Assembly (NCBI RefSeq): GCF_046630315.1
Contig: NZ_LQBD01000004.1
Span: forward strand, 1-64,000
Reading direction: 5' to 3'
From: Brucella anthropi_A
GTDB taxonomy: Bacteria; Pseudomonadota; Alphaproteobacteria; Rhizobiales; Rhizobiaceae
DNA length: 64,000 nt
The first letter of the stretch is position 1, and every line of letters starts with the position of its first letter. The notes beneath the pieces are model-generated. The model saw only the letters and a program-made list of their open reading frames with translations, did no database searches and was not told the origin of the DNA. The position numbers and the translations under genes are program-made. Below are positions 16,593-26,300 of this stretch, in pieces.

Positions 16593-17903
16593 ATGAAGCT
16601 GGCGATGATCGGAACGGGCTATGTGGGTCTGGTTTCGGGCGTGTGTTTTGCCGAATTCGGCTTTCACGTCACTTGCGTCGACAAGAATCCGTCGATCATC
16701 GAGCGGCTGAAAGCCGGGAAAGTCACCATCTTCGAGCCGGGGCTCGATGAGCTGATGACCCGCAATATTCGCGATGGCCGGCTGGAGTTCAGCACCGATC
16801 TTGCCGTCAGCGTCGCCGATGCCGATGTCATCTTCATCGCGGTCGGCACGCCGTCGCGTCGCGGCGATGGCGAGGCGGACCTGCAATATATCGAGGCGGC
16901 CGCGGATGAAATCGCCGCCGCCATGAAGCCGGGCGCCGTGGTCGTCATCAAATCGACGGTGGTGGTGGGCACCAATGCGCGCATACGCGACCGCATCAGG
17001 GCTGCCAATCCGGGCGTGCCGTTCTCCATGGTGTCCAATCCGGAATTCCTGCGGGAAGGTTCGGCCATCGAGGATTTCATGCGGCCTGACCGTGTGGTGG
17101 TCGGTGTGGAGGACGAGCGCGGCAGGGCCGCGATGCAGCGCCTCTATCGTCCGCTTTACCTGCGTGAAACGCCGATGGTCGTCACGTCGCTGGAAAATGC
17201 GGAAATCATCAAATATGCGGCCAATGCCTTTCTGGCCATGAAGGTGACATTTATCAATCAGGTTGCCGATCTTTGCGAGAAGACCGGCGGCAATGTGCAG
17301 GAAGTGGCGCGCGCCATCGGCATGGACAACCGCATCGGCTCGAAATTCCTGCATGCCGGTCCGGGTTTCGGCGGGTCGTGCTTTCCGAAGGACACGCGCG
17401 CCTTCGCGGCAACCGGCAAGAAATATGATGCGCCGCAATCGCTGATCGAGCAGGTCATCGCGGTCAATGAGGCGCGCAAGCAATCCATGGCCGAACGGAT
17501 CGTGACTGCGGCAAAGGAAAGCGGTGCGGATACGGTTGCGGTTCTGGGCGTCGCCTTCAAGCCGAACACGGATGATATTCGTGAATCCCCCGCGCTCGAC
17601 ATTATCGCCGCCATTCAGAAGGCCGGGATCAAGGTTCAGGCGCATGATCCGGAAGCCATGGATGCGGCCAGGGCCGTGCTTCCCGGTGTCGTCTGGTGCA
17701 ATTCGGCTTATGAAGCGGCGAAGGGTGCCGGTGTTGTTGCCCTGTTGACCGAATGGAATGCCTATCGCGCGCTCGATCTGAAACGGCTCGCCCATGTCAT
17801 GGCCGGACATGTGCTGATCGACCTGCGCAATGTCTACAAGGCCGAGGATATTGCGGGCACGGGGCTTGATTATCGTTCCGTCGGGCGGACGCTTCCGGTC
17901 TGA
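16593..17903 (+). CDS. ugd: UDP-glucose 6-dehydrogenase
   Basis: 436 aa. It oxidises UDP-glucose to UDP-glucuronate with two NAD+, supplying glucuronate/galacturonate for envelope polysaccharides. An N-terminal Rossmann fold (MIGTGYVGLVSGVCFAEFG), VSNPEFLREGSAI, the catalytic C263 in GGSCFPKD, and the C-terminal NTDDIRESPALDI are all present. Length is normal. The upstream gene is a sugar isomerase, an unusual partner; the rhizobial name rkpK is an alternative symbol. A short GC hairpin follows. Confidence 0.93.
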   Translation: MKLAMIGTGYVGLVSGVCFAEFGFHVTCVDKNPSIIERLKAGKVTIFEPGLDELMTRNIRDGRLEFSTDLAVSVADADVIFIAVGTPSRRGDGEADLQYIEAAADEIAAAMKPGAVVVIKSTVVVGTNARIRDRIRAANPGVPFSMVSNPEFLREGSAIEDFMRPDRVVVGVEDERGRAAMQRLYRPLYLRETPMVVTSLENAEIIKYAANAFLAMKVTFINQVADLCEKTGGNVQEVARAIGMDNRIGSKFLHAGPGFGGSCFPKDTRAFAATGKKYDAPQSLIEQVIAVNEARKQSMAERIVTAAKESGADTVAVLGVAFKPNTDDIRESPALDIIAAIQKAGIKVQAHDPEAMDAARAVLPGVVWCNSAYEAAKGAGVVALLTEWNAYRALDLKRLAHVMAGHVLIDLRNVYKAEDIAGTGLDYRSVGRTLPV

Positions 17904-17910
17904 GTGAAAT

Positions 17911-17933
17911 GCCGGGGGGATTTATTCCCCGGC
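17911..17933. terminator. Short GC hairpin between convergent genes
   Basis: GCCGGGG (17911-17917) pairs with CCCCGGC (17927-17933). It covers the stop codon of the minus-strand gene and lies 8 nt after the ugd stop. There is no clear T-run. Confidence 0.4.
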
Positions 17934-18251
17934 TGTCAGCCGCTTCTTTTCATTGGCGATGAGCCAGAGATTGCGGATATAGACGACGAGGCCAAGCGCT
18001 TGCCCCGCGATGAAGACCGGGTCCTTGCGCTGGATCGCATAGATCAGAAGCAGCGTGCCGCCGAAAAGCGAGAAGAACCAGAAGGCAACCGGCATGACGC
18101 TGCGCTTTGCCTTTTCGGACGCCAGCCACTGCACGACGAAGCGCATGGTAAAGCAGGCCTGCGCGACGAAGCCTAGCACGATCCAGCCGTCCCACTGCGC
18201 CACGAAGACCTCGTGCAGCCATTGCGACAGGCTGTTGAAAATATCAGTCAT
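17922..18251 (-). CDS. Lipid A biosynthesis N-terminal (LABN) domain membrane protein
   Basis: 109 aa with three hydrophobic helices (about 23-43, 53-73 and 79-98). The sequence GFVAQACFTMRFVVQWLASE followed by SVMPVAFWFFSLFGG matches the LABN domain. Stand-alone LABN proteins sit next to dolichyl-phosphate-mannose-synthase-like transferases in many proteobacteria and may help move lipid-linked sugars; the mechanism is not established. Its start overlaps the upstream glycosyltransferase stop by 8 nt, so translation is probably coupled. Confidence 0.85.
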   Translation of the reverse strand: MTDIFNSLSQWLHEVFVAQWDGWIVLGFVAQACFTMRFVVQWLASEKAKRSVMPVAFWFFSLFGGTLLLIYAIQRKDPVFIAGQALGLVVYIRNLWLIANEKKRLTAGE

Positions 18252-18963
18252 GGGTGATCTCCCTCACGCGGGGAACAACCTTGCGGCGCTTGCGCAGCCA
18301 CCAGACGCCATAAAGGTCCAGAATGCCGCGCACGCCACGGTCCAGAATGCCGTAATTGGATTTGCCGTGGCGGCGTTCGCGGTCGACCACATCCACATGC
18401 ACCACATCGTAGCCTTCGCGCAGCGCCAAGGCAGGCAGATAGCGATGCCATCCGTCGAAGAACGGCAATTGCCGGAAAAGATCGGTATGCAGCGCCTTCA
18501 GGCCGCAGCCGGAATCGCGCGTCTTGTCCTTGAGGATCGCACCGCGCAGATTGTTCGCAAAGCGTGACGAAAGCTGCTTGAGTTTCGTATCCGTGCGCTT
18601 GAGGCGCTGTCCGGCGGCAATGCCGTAGTCAGGCCCGGCCTTCATCAGGGCGTCCGCCAGAACCGGGAGATAGGCGGGGTTGTTCTGCCCGTCGCCATCC
18701 ATGGTCACGACAATCTTGCCGCGCGCTGCAAAAACACCGGAGCGCACGGCCGCACTCTGGCCGGACGAGCGGTCATGGCGCAGATGGCGCAGCGGCTTGC
18801 CCGCATGGATGCGGCCCGCGAGCACATCGCTGGTCGAGTCCGTCGAACCGTCGTCGACGACGATGACTTCATATGCGCGGCCCTGCATGGCGGCATCGAC
18901 CTCATCCAGCAAAAAGGCGAGATTGTCAGCTTCGTTGCGGCAGGGGATAACCACAGAAATCAT
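18244..18963 (-). CDS. Family 2 glycosyltransferase (dolichol-phosphate mannose synthase-like)
   Basis: 239 aa, GT-A fold. Seen are ISVVIPCRNEADNL (start of fold), VVDDGSTDST, TMDGDGQNNP (metal-binding D-x-D region) and ERRHGKSNYG near the C-terminus, all typical of DPM1/ArnC-like enzymes that transfer a sugar from a nucleotide donor to polyprenyl phosphate. There is no membrane helix of its own; the overlapping LABN protein may supply the membrane part. The start at 18963 fits the family; a longer upstream frame is not conserved in type. The sugar is unknown. Confidence 0.85.
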   Translation of the reverse strand: MISVVIPCRNEADNLAFLLDEVDAAMQGRAYEVIVVDDGSTDSTSDVLAGRIHAGKPLRHLRHDRSSGQSAAVRSGVFAARGKIVVTMDGDGQNNPAYLPVLADALMKAGPDYGIAAGQRLKRTDTKLKQLSSRFANNLRGAILKDKTRDSGCGLKALHTDLFRQLPFFDGWHRYLPALALREGYDVVHVDVVDRERRHGKSNYGILDRGVRGILDLYGVWWLRKRRKVVPRVREITHD

Positions 18964-19152
18964 CGGTGTTTCCAAGCGGAGTGTTCCTTCATTCCTCGCG
19001 CTATCTGCATAAGCCCGGCTTTCCTGCCCGGAAACCCGATAGTGCGCAAGGCGCGCTCCATAGCATTGATTGGATGGTAAAGCCAAGACGGTTCAAGTAA
19101 TCGTGAGTTTTGGCCCTAGTAAATGGTCGTGTGATCGGTTGACTGCCGTTTT

Positions 19153-20097
19153 TTAGCCGGACATCGCCGGATACGGAAGAGCTTCCGCCAGCCAATCCAG
19201 AAAATTCTGCGTCACCTGATCCCGGTTGATCTCGTTGAGGCTCTCGTGGCGGGTGCCGGGCAGGATCGTGCATTGCACACGCTCGAAACCCATTTTCCGC
19301 ATTCTCTCCGCCAGCCTGCGCACAGCAGCACCGTTTGCCGTTGCCGGGTCTTCCGCCCCGCCCACGAGATTGAACGGCATGTTGCGTGGAACTTCCGCGA
19401 AGTTTCGATTGTCGGCGCCGCGCCGGATCATGCGGAAAATATCGATCCACAGCGCCACACTGGCATCAAAGCCGCACAAGGGATCGGCGATATAGGCATC
19501 GACTTCCGCCGGGTCGTGCGAAAGCCAGTCGAACAGCGTGCGGTGGCCCTTTATGGACCGGCCCCAGGCGCGGAAGGTCATTTTCGGCAGGATGCTGCTC
19601 GGCACGTCCGAGCCTTTCAGCATGCGCTCCATATAAAGGAGTGCGAGGGCCGCAGCGCTTTCCGCGCCGCCGTCGAAATTTGCGTTCCAGATTGCCGCCG
19701 CATCGACTGTATCGGCGTGATCCAGCACATAGTTGAGCGCGATGAGCCCGCCCATGGAATGGCCGAAAAGCACCACCGGCAGGCCCGGATGGTTCTCGTG
19801 GATATGCCGGTTGAGCGCCCGCACATCCTCGATGGCCACGCAATAGCCGAGCTTCCGTGCGAACATTCCCCTTGGCGCATGAGCGCCGATATTGCCGCCA
19901 TGCCCGCGATGGTCGTGGATATAGATGTGGTAGCCCGCCGCGGCCAGGGCATGGGCAAAGCGCTCATAGCGCGCGGAATGTTCGGCAAGGCCGTGGCATA
20001 GCTGGACAACCCCTCGCGGCATGTCCGCGCGGACGCAGCGGAACGGAAGTTTCGTTCGGCCGGAAACGGCGAGATGGTGAATGGTTTTGAATGTCAT
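19153..20097 (-). CDS. Alpha/beta hydrolase, monoacylglycerol lipase-like
   Basis: 314 aa. The motif GHSMGG gives S114 as nucleophile, with D250 (GGAEDPAT) and H284 (GTRHESLNE) completing the triad. LCHGLAEHSARYERFAHALA and DHRGHGGN are characteristic of the YqiA/MGLL serine hydrolase lysophospholipase group. It is probably cytoplasmic and acts on monoacylglycerols or lysophospholipids. An in-frame ATG at 20136 would add 13 residues, and neither start has a strong ribosome site. It stands alone. Confidence 0.8.
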   Translation of the reverse strand: MTFKTIHHLAVSGRTKLPFRCVRADMPRGVVQLCHGLAEHSARYERFAHALAAAGYHIYIHDHRGHGGNIGAHAPRGMFARKLGYCVAIEDVRALNRHIHENHPGLPVVLFGHSMGGLIALNYVLDHADTVDAAAIWNANFDGGAESAAALALLYMERMLKGSDVPSSILPKMTFRAWGRSIKGHRTLFDWLSHDPAEVDAYIADPLCGFDASVALWIDIFRMIRRGADNRNFAEVPRNMPFNLVGGAEDPATANGAAVRRLAERMRKMGFERVQCTILPGTRHESLNEINRDQVTQNFLDWLAEALPYPAMSG

Positions 20098-20711
20098 TGC
20101 GCCATCTGATTTTATGCCGTGCAAATAGTCAATCATCCCCGGTGCGGCGTCATAAAAACAGGCATTGGAACGGAGGGTGAATGAATTTTAGGCAGTCGCG
20201 TTTTTTGTGCAGATTCTGCTTGAAAAGCGCAAAAGCTTAAGCAAATCTAGCTTTGCAGGCGGAGTTTTGAAGGGCAATCAGGGGCGTCTAAACAGGATTC
20301 CACGTCATAACTTGCAGGCCGTCCGATGAAGGGGAGGAAACTTTCGCGGGCGGTGGCCAGAGGGGAAACCGGGTGACGGAAATATCCGCGCCCGGTTTCA
20401 TTATTGATGGTTTTCATCAGAGTTTGATTTGCGGTTCAGACGGCTGCCATTTCACGGGTTGCCGTTTGCGTCCGGGGCATATTTGGCCTACATACGCGTC
20501 AGTGTCTGATCCAAAAGTCGCCATGCCTGGCTGCAAATGACGATCTTCTGCGCTTCCGGTGCTCATGTACTTATGTACACTGCGCTCCGGTTCTCAAAAA
20601 TCATCATTTTCGCTACGGCCTGACGCTTTTTGATTCAGACACTCAGCAATTTCCGCGCGGTTCGCACGATCGGCGACCCGCGCTTCTCAACCTGCGGAGA
20701 CGACGCGCTTT
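20098..20711. other. Intergenic stretch of 614 bases upstream of ettA
   Basis: There is no convincing gene. It contains a hairpin GAAACCGGG / CCCGGTTTC (20365-20373 with 20391-20399) followed by ATTATT. That is terminator-like but ends no known gene, so a small RNA transcribed from about 20160-20400 is possible. The second copy of the 144-bp palindromic repeat lies at 20501-20643. Confidence 0.4.
20501..20643. repeat. 143-bp palindromic intergenic repeat (Bru-RS-like), copy 2
   Basis: The core matches the copy at 12989-13132 (GGCTGCAAA, TTCCGGTGCTCA, CTGCGCTCCGGT, ACGGCCTGACG). The outer arms differ in sequence (AGTGTCTGAT-CCAAAA with TTTTTGATTCAGACACT) yet remain complementary to each other. 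It ends 68 nt before the ettA start. Confidence 0.75.
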
Positions 20712-22361
20712 ATGGCACGCCAGTTCATTTATCACATGTCCGGCCTCAACAAGGCTTATGGCAACAAGAAGATTCTGGAGAATATCCATCTCTCCTTCTA
20801 TCCCGATGCCAAGATCGGCATTCTGGGCCCCAACGGCGCCGGCAAGTCGACCGTTCTCAAGATCATGGCCGGTCTCGACAAGGAATATACCGGCGAGGCC
20901 TGGCTCGCGGAAGGTGCGACCTGCGGTTATCTCCCGCAGGAGCCGGAGCTCGATCCGTCCAAGGATGTGCTCGGCAATGTGATGGAAGGCGTCGCCGACA
21001 AGAAGGCGATCATCGACCGTTACAACGAGCTGATGATGAATTATTCCGACGAAACGGCGGATGAAGGCGCAAAGCTTCAGGACATCATCGACAGCCAGAA
21101 TCTCTGGGATCTGGAAAGCCAGGTCGAGATGGCCATGGAAGCGCTGCGCTGCCCTCCGGGCGATGCGGATGTCACCAAGCTTTCGGGCGGTGAAAAGCGC
21201 CGCGTGGCGCTGTGCAAGCTTCTGCTTTCCAAGCCTGACCTGCTGCTTCTCGACGAACCGACCAACCATCTGGACGCTGAAACCACGGCATGGCTGGAAA
21301 AGCATCTGCGTGAATATCCGGGTTCCGTGCTCATCATCACCCACGACCGCTATTTCCTCGACAATGTGACGGGCTGGATTCTTGAGCTCGATCGCGGTCG
21401 CGGCATTCCTTATGAAGGCAATTATTCCGCCTATCTGGAAGCCAAGGCCAAGCGCATGGCGCAGGAAGGCCGCGAAGAAGCGGCGCGCGAAAAGGCGCTG
21501 TCGCGTGAACGCGAGTGGATTTCGGCGAGCCCCAAGGCGCGTCAGGCCAAGTCCAAGGCCCGTATCAAGGCCTATGACGAGCTGGTGAAGAGCGCGGAAG
21601 AACGCCGCCCCGGCGATGCGCAGATCATCATCCCGGTTGGCGAGCGTCTGGGCCAGGTGGTCATCGAGGTCGAGAACCTGTCGAAAGGCTTTGGCGACCG
21701 CCTGCTGATCGACGATCTTTCCTTCAAGCTGCCGGCGGGTGGCATTGTGGGCGTGATCGGCCCCAACGGCGCCGGTAAATCGACGCTGTTCAAGATGCTG
21801 ACGGGACAGGAACAGCCGGATAATGGTTCGGTTCGGATCGGGGAGACGGTCCATCTGTCCTATGTCGACCAGAGCCGCGACGCGCTGGATGCCAACAAGA
21901 CCGTCTGGGAAGAGATTTCCGGCGGTAATGACGTCATCAAGCTCGGCAAGTTTGAAATGAACAGTCGCGCCTATTGCGGCGCGTTCAACTTCAAGGGCGG
22001 GGACCAGCAGCAGAAGGTCGGCAACCTTTCCGGTGGTCAGCGCAATCGCGTTCACCTTGCCAAGATGCTGAAGTCCGGCGGCAATGTGCTGCTGCTCGAC
22101 GAACCGACCAACGATCTCGACACCGAAACGCTCGGCGCGCTTGAAGATGCGCTGGAAAATTTCGCTGGCTGCGCGGTTATCATCAGCCACGATCGTATGT
22201 TTCTCGACCGCTTGGCAACGCATATTCTCGCATTCGAAGGCGACAGCCATGTCGAATGGTTCGAAGGCAATTTCGAGGATTACGAAGCCGACAAGATCCG
22301 CCGTCTCGGGCCGGACAGCGTCAACCCGAAACGGGTGACATATAAGCCGCTGACGCGGTAA
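20712..22361 (+). CDS. ettA: Energy-dependent translational throttle protein EttA (ABC-F)
   Basis: 549 aa. Two ABC ATPase domains (about 6-255 and 320-540), each with Walker A GPNGAGKST, signature LSGGEKRR / LSGGQRNR and Walker B LLLLDEPTNHLD / LLLDEPTNDLD, are separated by a charged P-site linker (residues about 245-305). There are no membrane segments. EttA binds the ribosomal E site and slows translation initiation when ATP is low. Length matches E. coli EttA (555 aa). A terminator follows. Confidence 0.95.
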   Translation: MARQFIYHMSGLNKAYGNKKILENIHLSFYPDAKIGILGPNGAGKSTVLKIMAGLDKEYTGEAWLAEGATCGYLPQEPELDPSKDVLGNVMEGVADKKAIIDRYNELMMNYSDETADEGAKLQDIIDSQNLWDLESQVEMAMEALRCPPGDADVTKLSGGEKRRVALCKLLLSKPDLLLLDEPTNHLDAETTAWLEKHLREYPGSVLIITHDRYFLDNVTGWILELDRGRGIPYEGNYSAYLEAKAKRMAQEGREEAAREKALSREREWISASPKARQAKSKARIKAYDELVKSAEERRPGDAQIIIPVGERLGQVVIEVENLSKGFGDRLLIDDLSFKLPAGGIVGVIGPNGAGKSTLFKMLTGQEQPDNGSVRIGETVHLSYVDQSRDALDANKTVWEEISGGNDVIKLGKFEMNSRAYCGAFNFKGGDQQQKVGNLSGGQRNRVHLAKMLKSGGNVLLLDEPTNDLDTETLGALEDALENFAGCAVIISHDRMFLDRLATHILAFEGDSHVEWFEGNFEDYEADKIRRLGPDSVNPKRVTYKPLTR

Positions 22362-22370
22362 CTGCTCTCG

Positions 22371-22399
22371 AAGGCCGGTGCATCGCACCGGCCTTTTTG
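22371..22399 (+). terminator. Rho-independent terminator after ettA
   Basis: An 11-bp perfect stem (AAGGCCGGTGC at 22371-22381 with GCACCGGCCTT at 22385-22395) is followed by TTT. Confidence 0.88.
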
Positions 22400-22418
22400 C
22401 TGGACGAAAGGAAGCACG

Positions 22419-23186
22419 ATGAAGGACTGGTCCGCGCAGCAATATCTGAAGTTCGAAGACGAACGCAGCCGTCCGGCGCGCGATCTTCTGGCGCAGATAC
22501 CGATCGACAGGCCGCGCAAGGTGGTCGATATCGGATGCGGGCCGGGCAATTCGACAGAGCTTCTGGTCGAGCGCTGGCCGGATGCCGAGGTGTCCGGTTT
22601 CGATACGTCGCCCGACATGATCGGGAAGGCGAGGGCCCGTTTGCCAAATGTGCCCTTTTGGCTCGGTGATGTAACGACCTTCGAGCCGGACCGGGATACG
22701 GACGTTCTGTTCTCCAATGCTGTTTTTCAATGGCTTCCGGATCATATCGAGCAGATGCAACGGCTGCTTTCATTGTTGAAGCCGGGCGCCGTCCTGGCGG
22801 TGCAGATGCCTGACAATATGGGCGAACCAACCCATGTCGCCATGCGCGAGATTGCAGGCAGAAAGGCGTTCGTGGCCAAGATCGGCGACAAGGCGCGCGC
22901 GCCATTGCCGTCCGTCAGCACCTATTATGATGCCTTTGCCGGTCATGCTTCTCGCATCGATATCTGGCACACGATCTATAATCACCCGCTCGACGGCGTG
23001 AAGGCCATCGTGGAATGGGTGAAGGGAACGGGGCTGCGTCCCTTCCTTGACCCGCTCGATGAGGCCGAGCAGCGCGATTATCTCACGCAGTACGAAGTTG
23101 CGCTCAAGGAACATTATCCCGCGACCAGGGATGGCAAGGTTCTGCTGCGTTTCCCCCGAATTTTCCTAGTTGTCTCTCATCGGTGA
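22419..23186 (+). CDS. tam: Trans-aconitate 2-methyltransferase
   Basis: 255 aa class I SAM-dependent methyltransferase. VVDIGCGPGNSTELL (motif I), the opening MKDWSAQQYLKFEDERSRPA, FSNAVFQWLPDH and GTGLRPFLDPL are all hallmarks of Tam, which methylates trans-aconitate, a spontaneous by-product that inhibits aconitase. AAGGAAG lies before the ATG. Normal length. It lies between a terminator and an AT-rich region, so it is probably transcribed alone. Confidence 0.92.
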   Translation: MKDWSAQQYLKFEDERSRPARDLLAQIPIDRPRKVVDIGCGPGNSTELLVERWPDAEVSGFDTSPDMIGKARARLPNVPFWLGDVTTFEPDRDTDVLFSNAVFQWLPDHIEQMQRLLSLLKPGAVLAVQMPDNMGEPTHVAMREIAGRKAFVAKIGDKARAPLPSVSTYYDAFAGHASRIDIWHTIYNHPLDGVKAIVEWVKGTGLRPFLDPLDEAEQRDYLTQYEVALKEHYPATRDGKVLLRFPRIFLVVSHR

Positions 23187-23369
23187 AGATTTAATGTTGG
23201 TAGAAATTATTCTTATTAGAAATGACTAATTTAAGTAAATACGATATTTGATTTTTCAACTTTAAGGTTGTTGTATGTATTCATTTATTATTCAATAAGA
23301 ATATTACTGTAAAAATTTGCTTTCTCCCAGGGGAATGACGGCCTTTGCTGGGATAGAGGGGATATCAAT
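23187..23369 (+). promoter_or_regulatory. AT-rich promoter region of the autotransporter gene
   Basis: 183 bases with markedly higher A+T than the flanking genes and many TTTAA/ATTA runs. GAGGGG lies 7-9 nt before the ATG. No specific operator is recognised. AT-rich virulence promoters in Brucella are often targets of the silencer MucR (established knowledge; application here is inference). Confidence 0.45.
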
Positions 23370-26300
23370 ATGCAATCTGGTGGCGATTATGGTCGCGGGC
23401 TCCCTGATTCATTCAACTTTTGGGTGCGGGACGTTTTGAATAATTGGCGTTTGGCATGTCGCTGGCGCTCAACAGTCTCTTATAGTGCGCTAGCTGTCGC
23501 GGGGGTGATGTTCTTGGCTGCGCCGGCTGCGCATAGTGCCAGTTATTCTGTATCGAACGAGGCGGAATTGGCTGCCGCCATTGCCCAGGCAAACAACGAC
23601 GGTGATGCTTCTTCAACCATTACGTTCACAGGGAGTGTCGATCTGGCTAACCCTACGGCGTTACCGGCAATTACAAAGAATCTCACCATCGATATGGGCT
23701 CGTATGGGCTTACAACATCAAAAGACAGTGTGCTGAATATTGGCGCTGATGCAGAATTGACTTTTGTTGGAAAGCATTTTGGTTCCGGCGAACTTGTCAA
23801 GAATGGCGAGGGTATCCTCAACATCAATTCCAGCGGCGAGTACAAGAATAGAATTCGCATCAATGGTGGTGCGATTTATATCCAGAACGGTGCTCAGGTG
23901 ACAAGCGGAACACCGAGCACTGGTGGACTATATATCGCACAGGATCCATCGTCGTCAGCAAGCCTCGTTGTAAAAGGGCAGGGCACGGTCCTCAATGTGA
24001 TGAGAAACATCATGACATTGGCGAGCGGGGTCGATTCCGTCGGAACAATCCGCGTTGAATCGGGCGCTGTCTTCACCGCTGACAACTCGTTGACGATGGC
24101 GCAGGTGAACGGTTCTCAAGGCTACCTTGTCGTTACCGGCAAGGGATCTTCGTTCAGTCCTAAAAGCTTCACAATTCAGGACGGCGAAGGCTTTGTTACC
24201 GTTGCCGATGGAGGCCAGATTGTAAACGATGGCCTTGTTCTCGTCGGCGGCAAGAACAAATTGATGAAGGGAACGGGGTCTGGTTCGATCCTTGTTACAG
24301 GAGCCGGCTCGAAATGGGCTACCGCGAACACCTATTATCTCATGGAAGGTGATCTATCGGTCAGCGATGGCGGGTTGGTGCAGGCCAGTCAGTTGCTGAT
24401 AGGCACTCTCAAGGATGGTACAGCGGTAACGACGGTTTCCGGTCAGGATTCCGCATTGGTCAATCTGGACAGTGGCAGTAGTGATCTTCAGCTTGGAACA
24501 GCCGGTACGGGCACGCTGACCGTAAAGAACGGTGGCAAAGTCAGGACCGGCAACGGAACGGGCGCTATCAAGGTTGCAACCAGCGCGACCGGCAAGGGTA
24601 CACTCAATATTGGCGGCGCCGAAGGTGAGGCTGCCGCTGCGGCCGGCGCCCTCGAAGCAAGCGCGATCCAGTTCGGTGCCGGGGCGGGCGCTCTCAACTT
24701 CAATCATATTGAAAAAGATTATGTTTTTGACGTCGCAGTCAAAGGCAAGGGAACGATCAGCCAGATCGGCTCGGGGCGCACCAGCTTCAATGGCGACCAG
24801 ACGGCCTTTATCGGCGTAACCAATGTCAAAAATGGCATCCTGTCCGTGAACGGTACGCTTGGCGGCACGATGAATGTGCTTGGCGGCCGTTTGCAGGGCA
24901 TTGGCACGGTGGGCTCAACTGTGCTCGATGCGGACGGAATCATCGCCCCCGGCAATTCCATTGGTACGCTGACGATCAACGGCAATCTGGAAGGCAAGGG
25001 CGGGCTTGTCGAGATCGAGACTGTACTCGGCGACGACAATTCCCAGACCGATCGCCTGGTTGTCACCGGCGATACGTCCGGCACGGCCAATGTCCGCGTC
25101 ATCAATCGTGATGGTGAAGGCGCCCCGACCGTAGAAGGCATAAAGATCATTGAGGTTGGCGGTCAATCGGACGGTGTTTTCTCCCTTAAGGGCGATTATC
25201 CGATCAACGGCCAGCAGGTTGTTGTCAGCGGCGCTTACGCTTATCGCCTTGTGAAGAACGGCGTTACCGACCCGACTGACGGCGACTGGTATCTCCGGTC
25301 TGAATTGAAGCCGAAGGAGCCGGAAGTTCCGGTCACGCCAGTCGATCCGGGCAATACGCCGCCCGCAGAACCATCCCACGATCCAGAGCCGGCCAAGCCG
25401 CTCTATCAAGCGGGCGCGCCGCTTTATGAGGTCTATCCGCAGGTGTTGCAGGAGCTGAATGCACTTCCCACCTTGCAGCAGCGTGTCGGCAATCGTTACT
25501 GGACGGGCGAGAGCGGCGAGGGGGTCGTGATCGACGGAAACAGCTCCGTCTGGGGGAGGGTCGAAGGGGCGCATAATCGTCTTGATGTGCGCAGAACGAC
25601 CACCGGGACAAGCCACGAAACCGATATCTGGAAATTGCAGGCCGGCATCGACGGTCAGTTCTACGAGAGCGAGGCGGGCGGCCTCATCGGCAGCATAACC
25701 GGCCATTACGGCAAGGCTTCCGCCGATGTCACCTCGGTCTATGGCGCCGGCACGATCGACACGGACGCCTATGGTGTGGGCGGCACGCTGACATGGTATG
25801 GCGATAACGGGTTCTATGTCGACGGACAGGGGCAGGCCACCTGGTTCGACAGCGACCTGTTCTCCGATATCGCTGCGCAAGGGCTCGCCAATGGCAACAA
25901 GGGCTTTGGCTATGCTTTCAGCCTTGAAACCGGAAAACGCACCGCAATCGCGCCGGGCTGGACGCTGACGCCGCAGGCGCAGCTTGTCTATTCGTCCGTC
26001 GATTTTGACAGTTTCAACGATGGTTTCGACGCTCGTATCCGGCTTCGCAGCGGCGACAGCCTGATCGGACGGCTCGGCCTGTCTGCCGATTCTGAAGAGC
26101 GCTGGCAGGGGCGCGACGGCCTTGCCTCCCGCGCCAGCGTCTATGGCATTGCCAATCTCTATTACGATTTCCTCAATGGCACGAAGGTCAACCTTGCCGG
26201 TCTGGATTTCGTCAATGATAACGATCCCTTGTGGGGCGGCATCGGCCTTGGCGGCACCTATGACTGGGCGGCTGGCAGATATGCGCTTTATGGCGAAACC

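Noticed and set aside
20643..22760. Very long minus-strand open frame opposite ettA and tam
   Set aside because: It is antisense to two well-supported genes, has no domain or ribosome site, and is the usual product of GC-rich codon bias.
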